Assembly: GCA_917880885.1 (NCBI GenBank)
Contig: OU862933.1
Coordinates: forward strand, 6,743,452 to 6,807,451
Source: Limnephilus marmoratus
Taxonomy: Eukaryota; Arthropoda; Insecta; Trichoptera; Limnephilidae
Direction: 5' to 3'
Length of the DNA: 64,000 nt
The position numbers were made by a program, and so were the translations under genes. The notes beneath the pieces were generated by a model. The model saw nothing but the letters and a program-made list of their open reading frames with translations. It did no database searches and had not been told where the DNA came from. Positions 55,761 through 64,000 of this stretch are shown one piece after another. How positions within the stretch are numbered: the first letter of the stretch is position 1; every line of letters starts with the position of its first letter.

Positions 55761-56570
55761 ATCAGAGCTTTCACAGATACAATCACTAATTAAAGACAAA
55801 CACAACATTGATAACATAATACTTACATTACATTCATACACACACACACATACCATACATTACAAAACAATAATAAGATTTTGCAACAAATTTTTAGAAC
55901 AATAAGTTGATAGGTTTATAAGTTTATAGAACAACATAAAAGGAAGCTTGAAATCTTGTTAAGATTTGAAGTTGGCCAATGATGACATTGTCAAATTAAT
56001 GAAATGTTTTTAGATTTGAATATAAAGCGTTGTATTTTCTCTTTCTAACACCGTTTAGATAATATTTCTAACCATGATATCAAGGGAGACAATGATTTTT
56101 ACGAGACCTATATGAGTTGTTTCGAAAAGCGAACAAATTAGCCTGAGGGGTTAATATAAATATTTTGAAACATTGCAAAAGGCTTTGTTTGTATACAAAC
56201 ATTTTATATTGTAATTAAGTAGGCGCTACAAAAGTAGCGTGCTAATACAAATATTTTGCATTACTACTACTAATGTTTTGGGTGATGAGTTGTACTTGTC
56301 TTGGCACCACATTACGACATTTCGAAAATTTGGATTAAAAAAATATTTTGTAAAATATTTTTGGGAAATTTCTTTCTCTGAAATTATTTATTCATATTCT
56401 CCATAAAATGTTTGTGCACCAATATATCACAGAGAAGATTATCTAGCCAGCTAGTTTAAAATTAAGTACCTACTTACAAATATGATTTCAGAGGAAATTT
56501 TGATTTGGAAATATGATAGAGAAAGTTAGAAAGAGTTCCTTGTTATTATTATTGTCATTTACACTGGGTA
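55760..56570. other. Interval without a recognisable gene
   Basis: It is AT-rich with a short CA microsatellite at about 55840. No open frame, terminal repeat or RNA gene was seen. Confidence 0.5.
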
Positions 56571-56572
56571 TC

Positions 56573-56818
56573 CAAGGTTTGTAGAAAATGCATTTAACAA
56601 GGTTAGCTCATATGGACCTTTTTCAAAAAAAAACTCATCGGGCCGCTTACAAAATTTCGAATGCGTGACGTAGCTTGGAGTAAAACACTGCCACTTGTAT
56701 TGCAGTTAATTCAAATTTCCCAGTGGAACATGGACTGCAAGCTATGTCGCAAATTTTTAGCCAATCACCGCTCTCCTCCCTCGATGAGCTAACCTTGTTA
56801 AATGCAATACGAACCTTG
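56573..56818. mobile_element. 246 bp MITE
   Basis: CAAGGTTTGTA and TGCATTTAACAAGGTTAGCTCAT on the left are inverted at 56787-56818. Flanks contain TATC and AGATA, suggesting an imperfect target duplication. The 84-codon frame on the minus strand spans both arms and is not believed. Confidence 0.75.
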
Positions 56819-56939
56819 CTAGATACCTCCATTATTACATTTTTTTTAAAAATCTGTTTGTGGCTGCTGGAATGATGATTATTTATTGAAGGACTACTCA
56901 ACGCTGAATTTTTTTTTAGTCTTCGGGTATTTTACCGCA

Positions 56940-57410
56940 AATATTCAGTTAACATTCTTTGAGGCTTAACTGAGTGGTTGGCTAAGGGACACGGAAGCTA
57001 AGTGTGATTTATGGTCATACCGAATGCCATTCACATTTTTTGTTGGTACTTGCCAATTGATTTGAGATTTATTGTATTTTTTATGTTCTTTATTTTATAC
57101 AGGTGCTTGCAGGTTTTTTTACACAATGCAATGCCGCCTCGTGGAGCCTCAGGAATGAGGTTTTTTTGCCTTGTTTAATTCATGTTTGTGTTTACTAACC
57201 TATTATTTGCATTTTGTTTTTCCTGTTAAGCACTTGCATACTGCTTTCTAACAACGATTGCAGGGACACTGGAGGTCTAGATTTGTTCAAATTAAATAAA
57301 TGTAGCTTCGTTTAACAAAAAAAAAAAATTAGAATTTTGCGAGAGCCTTGAAGGAGTAAACATTTATTACTTATACCAGGGCGGGTAAGTGGTGGATAAC
57401 CTCCAATGCT
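56940..57410 (+). repeat. R3 repeat, second copy
   Basis: It matches 6180-6710, with shared blocks ACGGAAGCTAAGTGTG, AGGTGCTTGCAGG, TGCCGCCTCGTGG and ACCAGGGCGGGTAAGTGG. It is less complete than the first copy. Confidence 0.75.
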
Positions 57411-57954
57411 GGTTCTTCAAGTATCTGTCGGTTTCATTATTCTCATTGAGTTTTGTTGATATTATCTTCGTTAATTGATTAAATATAACCAGGGCCTGAC
57501 TTACCTTTAATTACGCTTACTACTGCTTACTTACAAATTGTTTGGGGGCGCATCTCGGGTGATCGGCCGTAGGCCGGGGACGCTTGGAATATTTTCAGTA
57601 CTTTTTATTTCTCACGACTGTGCAGGGGCCCGGGCAATCACAGTACCTGCCTGATATTAATAAAACGACTAGGGATGATTTTGTCATGAAAACAGCAATG
57701 TACAAATATCAAAATATTATTAATTGTAATGGAGCATTCGATAAATTAAAAGGTTACTTGTAACGGTAACAAGTCATCACAAGAATATTATTTCATGTAC
57801 CTTTATTGCATTTTACGTTTATGAAAGAAATAAGTGTTACAAGTTTAGTGCCAGATAAAGTAACATAACTCGTTGTCTCGGTCAGGGCCTTGGTCCGAGA
57901 GGCCGCAGTCTAGGGCCCCAACCACGAGGGGAGGGGGGTAGGCACTAATGTGAG

Positions 57955-58270
57955 GTTTCTGCAATTTTATCAGTCGTTTTTATGTCTATACTAGCAAGTT
58001 AATAAAGAAATTGTTTATCCCTGCGTGTCCTTTCCCATTCGTCCCGTCCCCTTCCCCTCACGCGTTCCTACTCCTACAAACCCCCCCCCCTCCCCGAGTT
58101 TCCCCCCTCCCCCCCGCATTCTATACATTCAGTCCCGATAAATTCAGTTTTCTATCAGCTCGAGTGCCACCTATTGCAATTTTTTTGTGCAAAATTTCAT
58201 AATGCCAGAGCTCACCATTATATATAGAAACCATCGCGGGCATGCACACATCAAATCCCCAAAGTTTCAT
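57955..58270 (+). repeat. C-rich dispersed repeat (copy 2)
   Basis: It shares the C-rich core and flanking blocks of 47570-48000 and continues to GAAACCATCGCGGGC and TTTCATCGCAATCGAATG. Confidence 0.75.
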
Positions 58271-58318
58271 CGCAATCGAATGAATGGTTTAACAATGAAT
58301 ACACATCTCATATACAAG

Positions 58319-58695
58319 GTGTCCGGAAACTCGTAGTACAAGCGGGAAACTGGAGAATCCACATCACATTTGGAGTCGATTTTGTCGTTTAACTTTTTTT
58401 GATTTGAGCTTTCGTTTCCGAGTAACTCGGGTCCGAAGTTGGAATTTTTTTGGTTAAATTTGAAAAAAGTTTTCACTAGGGGGTTGATTTCAGCTGTGTA
58501 ACGTCTTATAAAATGCAACGAAGGGTAAACCGGGCTCAAAATTTTTTTTAACCCTTTAGTTGCCGAAAAAATGGAAAATTAGAAAAAAAATAATATTAAA
58601 ATCGAAATGCTTAAATCGAAAAAAATAAGTTTTTTGGGTTCTCTACGTGATGTAGATTCACCAGTTTCCCGCTTGTACTACGAGTTTCCGGACAC
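58319..58695. mobile_element. 377 bp MITE with about 50 bp TIRs
   Basis: GTGTCCGGAAACTCGTAGTA and the next 30 bases, through AAGCGGGAAACTGG to ACATCAC, are inverted at the right end with about three differences. TACA occurs near both outer edges. No coding capacity. Confidence 0.9.
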
Positions 58696-58882
58696 GTTGT
58701 ACATACTCATATAAATATAGTCTGTCAAATAAGAGTAGAAAATATTAAAAATGGAACTACAAAAATTTTAGGCTGGCAATACCAATTTACCTGTCAAATA
58801 TTCTTTTAGGGTGCAATGACACTGAATGTATAGAACACAGTAAACCACATTTTTTGTTCTTAAAGAAAAAATCAAAGAAGTA

Positions 58883-59547
58883 TAAGTCTGTCAAAAAAGA
58901 GTAGAAAATATAAAAACTGGAACTACTAAATTTTTAGACTGGCAACACCAATTTAACTGTCAAATATTTTTTTGAAGTGCAATGACGCTGAATGTATAGA
59001 ACACAGTAAACCTCATTTTAAAAAACATTTTTTCTTCATGACATAAATTTGATTAAAGGTGATTTATAAAGCGATTTGCTTTAATTTAACTTAACATAAA
59101 TTTAACAATAGATAGAAAGGAAGAATCAATAATGGTGAGTTTAGTTACACTACTTTTAGATCTGAATGAGTTAAATATATTCAGATCTAAAATTAGAGGC
59201 ATGATTTAAAGCCCAGGCAACGCTAGGTATTTTATCTAGTATTAAATAAATGTGAGCAATTTCTAAACTGTGCTTTATATTTTATTACATTATAGTTATT
59301 CTTCATTATGTTAACACAAAATTGCAAAGGTATAATAATAATATACCTATGTGCAATTCTAATTTTGAGATCGGCGGGTATCTATACTGCAATGAAAAAA
59401 TATTGTTTCCACTGTTATGCCTTTTTAATTTTTTATAAAAATGTTGGTTACACAGCTTTACTTTAACACCATGAGTTATGTATTTAGTATTGCCATTTGA
59501 TCAACAGTGGCGCCCTCATATATTTTCTACTCTTATTTGACAAACTG
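58883..59547. mobile_element. TA-target TIR element, copy C (inside copy D)
   Basis: It is inserted in copy D at GAAG-TA-CTG with duplication of TA (58881-58882 and 59548-59549). Copy B shows the homologous unfilled sequence, GAAGCACTATTG. So the family mobilised at least twice. Confidence 0.85.
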
Positions 59548-59559
59548 TACTGTTGTTAA

Positions 59560-59792
59560 CACTCCAACACACGCGCGTCATCTCACAGATGACCAGTTCT
59601 GTTTTTTCGTCATAAGTTTGATGAAGGGAGGGGAGCCTGGTCCCCCGCCCTAGTATTCCCCAAGCTCGCCTAGCTCACTTTTGACAAATTTTTTTATTTT
59701 TTTTTATTCACTTTTGACAAATAAGTGAACAGTCATCTGACAGATGACACGCGTGTATTTATGTCTCACTAGGGGGCGCGTGTATTGGAGTG
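59560..59792. mobile_element. 233 bp MITE with TTAA-like target
   Basis: Ends CACTCCAACACACGCG and the inverse of CACTCCAATACACGCG lie between TTAA (59556-59559) and TTTA (59793-59796). The unfilled site in copy B reads GTTAAGG. The target suggests a piggyBac-related MITE. Confidence 0.8.
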
Positions 59793-60062
59793 TTTAGGTA
59801 CCTACTTAATGACATAAATTTGATTAAATGGTATTTTACAAAGTGATTTGCTTTCATTTAATTTAACATAAATTTGAATTTAACAGTAGATAGAAAGGAA
59901 GAATCACTAATGGTGAGTTTAGTTACACTACTTTTAGATCTGAATGAGTTAAATATATTCAGATCTAAAATTAGAGACATGATCTAAAGCCCGGGCAACT
60001 CCAGGTACCTAAGCTAGTATTAAATTATTGGGAGATATTTCTAAACTGTGCTTTATATTTTA

Positions 60063-60491
60063 CTAGCAGACCCGGCCACTCGTTACTGAGGCTAACGAAA
60101 CACAATGCCACGTCATTACCCAACCTCTATAACTTAGGGGCATAAATTAATTACGTGAGCAGTTTTTCTTCCAATCTAGACCCCTCCCCCCCTTGGTGAG
60201 ATAAATTTGGGCCACTTCGTATATTCTTTTCGAGTAATGTGAGATTTTTCTACCCCCCCCCCCCCCTCTTGAGCTCACATAGTTAATGTATGCCCCTTAT
60301 AACCAACTCCATCTGTTAAATCAAATCCACACCGCTGCCGCTTGGCCAGATATATTATATATTTCAACCTGTTTCCACACTCATGGTGAAACTCTATCTA
60401 TAGGTGAAAACCGCATGAAAATCCGTTGCGTAGTTTATAAGATCTAAGTGCACAGACAGCGGGAACGACTTCATTTTATACTATGTAAAGA
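60063..60491 (-). mobile_element. Helitron, short non-autonomous copy 2
   Basis: On the minus strand it starts TCTTTACATAGTATAAAATG and ends CGGGTCTGCTAG. It is inserted exactly between A and T: copy C has TATTTTATTACA where this site is split as TATTTTA and TTACA. It is the same family as 21909-22309. Confidence 0.92.
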
Positions 60492-61122
60492 TTACAATAT
60501 CGTTATTCTTCATTATGTTAACACAAAATTGCAAAGGTATAATAATAATATACCTACATGCAATTCTAATTTTGAGATCAGGAGGTATCTAGGTATATTG
60601 CAATGAAAAAATATTTTTTTCACTTATATGCCTCTTTATTTTTTTATCAAAATGTAGGTTACGTTAACACCACGAGTTTTATGTTTAGTATTGCCATTTG
60701 AACAACAGTGGCGCCCTCCTATGTTTTCTACTCTTATTTGAAAAACTGTACATATTTTGATTTTTATATAAATATAGATAGGTAATTTAAAAATTAGCTG
60801 CACATTTAAAAATTAGCTGCACATTTAAAAAAATAAAATTATGCACACCTTTATAAACGCATAAGAATATTTTCAAACATAATTTGTGAAACAATTCAAA
60901 ATGATAACAGCAGTATTTTGAAATTATATAATTATTTTAATCTTTGAAATACTTTAACTCCAAACCACGATTAGGTCACGTAGCAATCTAACACGAGCCC
61001 GTTCAATAAAATTATGGAAAAATTCTTTTGTCACGGACACGGACAAATACATTTGTTTTTTTCTATGTAGGTACGGTTGCTTTTCACTAGCTTGTAAATA
61101 ATTTTCTTTTTTATATACTGAA

Positions 61123-61163
61123 TGCCGACCGGGTTTCGCTACAACCATAGCTTCTTCAGGGCA
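61123..61163 (-). ncRNA. Hammerhead-ribozyme-like motif 3 (different sequence family)
   Basis: On the minus strand: TGCC, CTGAAGA, A, GCTA, loop, TAGC, GAAA, CCCGGTC, GGCA. The core is CUGANGA..GAAA with a 4 bp stem II. A GTC cleavage triplet lies in the right place, and a 4 bp stem I (TGCC/GGCA) closes it. Stem III would be the palindrome CCGG. As in motif 1, one extra base precedes stem II. Confidence 0.5.
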
Positions 61164-61191
61164 GTATAATACTGTACTAAAATCTACGATA

Positions 61192-61849
61192 TCTATATTT
61201 ATAAAAATCTCATGTCACGGTGTCTGTGGTCGCACTCCTCCGATACGAGAATAGGTCGTAAAGTATATTTCATACAGCTAGGTGATTAGGGTGTCTCTAT
61301 CCAGAATTTTTTTTTTTGGCATCAAAAAATACCTATAACCCCAATTTTCACCCTTCTACCCCCACCCTCCCATTTTTTAATCGCGATTTTAGTATTTTTG
61401 TATGAACAAATTTAACCGTCATTTGTATTTCAAACAGAACGAAATTACTTATGTTGTTGAATGACAGATGGCGCTACGTCCGCCTCATCAAACTTTCATA
61501 AAAATATTGTATACTCAATTGCTCTTCGAAATTAATATTGATTTTCTTTATTTCATTTTCTTACTTTAGGATTAAAAAATATATTACTTTTTTCACCTTA
61601 CACTTAACTTTTAAGAGATCAAACAATGAAAATGTCCATTACTTTAATGAAATATATTGAATTGAGAAAATGAATGGTTGGTGTTTTTTTGTTTTTACCG
61701 GCGGTCATCGTCTACAGTGCTCCATTCCTCTTTCTGTCGTAGATCCCATCCCCACACACTTATTATACATTTGTTATTTTTTATTTAACAATGAAAATAT
61801 TCAATAGAAATAATTTATATGGCAGAACAACGTTTTCTGGGTCAGCTAG
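61192..61849 (+). mobile_element. Helitron, short family, intact copy
   Basis: It starts with TC after A (ATCTATATTTATAAAAATC), continues TCATGTCACGGTGTCTGTGG and ends CTGGGTCAGCTAG at 61849 followed by T, with a CAGAA/TTCTG hairpin before the end. No Rep or helicase. It is the template used to sort out 45095-55127. Confidence 0.88.
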
Positions 61850-61880
61850 TATGTTATAAATATATACATATGTATTATGC

Positions 61881-61996
61881 TGTGTACACACAGCTATAAT
61901 AAATGTGACTTGACGTATTTCAGCATATTGCTCGCCATAATATATTCCAATTGGGAATGCGCCAAGCCACGTATATTATAGCTGTGTGTGTACACA
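61881..61996. mobile_element. Very short MITE
   Basis: TGTGTACACACAGCTATAAT is inverted as ATTATAGCTGTGTGTGTACA at the right end with about 70 bp between. Non-coding. Confidence 0.75.
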
Positions 61997-62498
61997 ACTT
62001 AAAGGCGATTCCACTATAGACGATTCTCGACATTAATTTTTAAATCGCAGTATTTGTTATTTTTTTTTATATCAATGCAAAGAAGGTCAATTTTTACTAA
62101 TAATAAAAAAAAATTGTATTTTACTTCGTATTGAATTTTTGGCGCGCTTGGAAACAAACATCATTCGAAGAATCGGTACATAAACTGCAAAATCACAACG
62201 TGCAACACTGGCACGAAACAGCTCTTTCCGAGATAGTTTGAGGTTATATCTTACTGCTAAATGTGTAATGACAATATTAATTTATATTAACCCTTTGATT
62301 AGTGAGTTATTTTTTTGTCATCTACATCGTGGGAGTGAGTTATTTTTCAAGTTTTTCTTAATTTTTTAATCGATTTAATTAATTATCTTCTTACCTTGTT
62401 TTTCTACACAAGTTGATTTCGGAGCTTTTTTATTACTATATATAACCCTTTCTTATTGAATAAGTAAGCATTACGTAAATTTAGTTGGAAAAATTCAG

Positions 62499-63372
62499 TG
62501 GTTCTCAACATTTTACAAATAGTGTTGTGAAAAATTTTTTTTTATAAAAAATGAAATGTACAGTACCTAATAAAAAGTCATAAAACATGATACTAAAAAT
62601 AAAAATAAATTTTAAATTCAGTGGTTCTCAACATTTTACAAACAAAAAGTTTTCAAATTTTTAATTTTTTTTATTTACTTAGGTATATAAAAAGAAATAT
62701 GATATGTAATAAACGGATAATACTAAAAATAAAAAAGTGGACCTATTCAGTGGTTCTCAACATTTTACAAATAGTTTCTTTTTTTAAATAAAAATATTTA
62801 AAAAACAGAAATGTACAGTAATAAAAACATAATACTAAAAATAAAAATAAGGTATAAATTCAGTGGTTCTCAACATGTGAATAATGTTAGATTTAAATTA
62901 CTAGCTAAAATATTCTTTTCGTGTGGTATTCCTCAAAACACGGATACATACATAATGGAACATTACATCCAACACACATAAATTTTGTGTCCTTCCTTTG
63001 CTCTGGACGAATTTTGGAATTACTGCACACAAAACATCTCTTACGTGTCCTACCTACGGTGGCAACGGTAGCGCCCTACTGTTGCTACGCCGTATGCCCC
63101 GGGCACGATGGATTCCTGAAAGCGAACTGGAATTGATTTCTGGAACTGAACAAAAGTGCTTGACGACTGCGCTTTATTTTATTTTCTTGTTTATAAATAA
63201 AAATAATAATTTTTGAAAACACTATTTGTAAAATGTTTGAGAGCCACTGGATTAGTCCTCTTTTTTATTTTTAGTATTATCCCTTTATTATTGTACATTT
63301 CTTTCTATATAAATAAATTAATTAAAATTTTTGAAAACTTTTTATTTGTAAAATGTTGAGAGCCACTGGATT
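62499..63372. repeat. Multiplied TIR units (ATTCAGTGGTTCTCAACATT)
   Basis: The unit ATTCAGTGGTTCTCAACATTTTACAAA occurs at 62499, about 62619, 62745 and 62859 on the plus strand. It recurs inverted at 63225 and about 63345. The spacing of the left set is 115-125 bp. CAGTGGTTCTCAAC is a common hAT terminus. ATTACGTAA is present on both outer sides (62471 and 63370). Confidence 0.8.
62905..63060 (-). pseudogene. piggyBac transposase C-terminal Cys-rich domain
   Basis: The minus strand reads RTRKRCFVCSNSKIRPEQRKDT, then KFMCVGCNVPLCMYPCFEEYHT, and ends at a stop at 62907-62905. This is the C-terminal zinc-binding domain of piggyBac transposases, with every expected Cys and the final Cys..His pair. 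All upstream domains are missing. Confidence 0.85.
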
Positions 63373-63594
63373 ACGTAATCTGTAACGTGAAATACGTAAC
63401 AATTTTGGTAAAAACATGTAAAAATGTTTGACAAATATATTTGTATTATCTATAAATCATAATTTAATCGAAATTACATACACGGCATAGAAAAAACTAA
63501 ATAAAGTCGTGCTGCCGCACGTATGCGACAATACTCTATTTGGATCGTCCGAGTGCTGCCGCATACGTGCGGCAATACTCCTCAAAGGGTTAAT

Positions 63595-64000
63595 GTGACG
63601 AAAGATGTAAGAACTTTTTGTTATTTTTTAAGCATCATTGACTATAAGAAGTCACTGTTAGCTTGTCACTCCCGTGTTACAAAAAGATATAAAAGTTTGG
63701 GTTGTTCACAGAAATAAAGTACTAACGTTTTGAAACATTATAAAAGAAAGAAGAAATCAAAGGCATACTTAAATCAATCGTTTTTAAGAGTAATGTTAGC
63801 TGAATTGAAATAAAAATTGACTCAAATTGGTTGCACCCGCAATGTGATGTTAGAATCGCGGGCGCAACTCTTTGACAACTACCCTTATTGTGTCATTTAT
63901 CGTATATTTTATTGTTTTGTTATGTCTTGAATAATAATATATGCTGTGTATGATTGGTAATTTATATTTAATAAGGGTGTTTATGTTATATTTTATAGAA
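63595..64000. other. Interval without a recognisable gene
   Basis: It is AT-rich, with no supported frame, terminal repeat or RNA. A GC-richer patch around 63835-63870 has no recognisable identity. Confidence 0.5.

Larger units (their letters stand above)
58718..60748. mobile_element. TA-target TIR element, copy D
   Basis: The same family as copy A, flanked by TA. It is split by copy C, by a TTAA-type MITE and by a Helitron, so the element reads only after those are removed. Its internal Helitron-like tail ends near 60016. Confidence 0.82.
62291..63589. mobile_element. piggyBac element remnant flanked by TTAA
   Basis: TTAA at 62287-62290 is followed by CCCTTTGATTAG, and CTCCTCAAAGGG is followed by TTAA at 63590-63593. 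The right end has a second, direct copy of GTGCTGCCGCA..ACAATACTC-like sequence. A fragment of piggyBac transposase remains on the minus strand. The space between is taken up by repeated hAT-like terminal sequences. Confidence 0.85.

Overview
This is a gene-poor, AT-rich stretch of an insect nuclear genome. The Helitron ends (3' CTAG after a GC hairpin, insertion between A and T, and the 'control region' sequence at 45095 and 61192) resemble families I know from moths and butterflies, so Lepidoptera is the best guess. That guess is inference, not proof.

One host gene can be reconstructed completely: a cytosolic endo-beta-N-acetylglucosaminidase (ENGASE, GH85) on the minus strand. It has seven coding exons from 38768 down to 11761. 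All six introns have GT/AG ends, the phases agree, and the product is 698 codons. A TATA box and initiator lie about 105-136 nt before its ATG. Its 27 kb length is almost entirely transposon: intron 2 holds a LINE and a three-level hAT nest (32968-35210), intron 3 holds an 8.7 kb long-TIR element (17931-26614) and a Harbinger-like element, and intron 5 holds an inverted LINE copy.

Layout: 1-11760, repeats only (Helitron-like families R1 and R3, small MITEs, a mariner pseudogene, two minisatellites). 11761-38768, ENGASE with its transposon-filled introns. 39027-45002, a 6 kb TIR element containing a TA-target element that itself contains a LINE. 45095-55127, a small Helitron inflated to 10 kb by two hAT elements (each nested in turn), a zinc-finger-bearing TIR element and a LINE fragment. 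55127-64000, further MITEs, two nested copies of the TA-target element, a second copy of the Helitron, and a piggyBac remnant.

The most unusual items are the long-TIR element with a spliced C2HC-type, transposase-like gene of a family I cannot name; a set of hammerhead-ribozyme-like motifs in dispersed repeats; the C2H2 zinc-finger array carried inside a TIR element; and a nest whose insertion order can be read from target-site duplications. Nothing in the window is viral or a toxin gene. All comparisons to families are from memory; no search was run.
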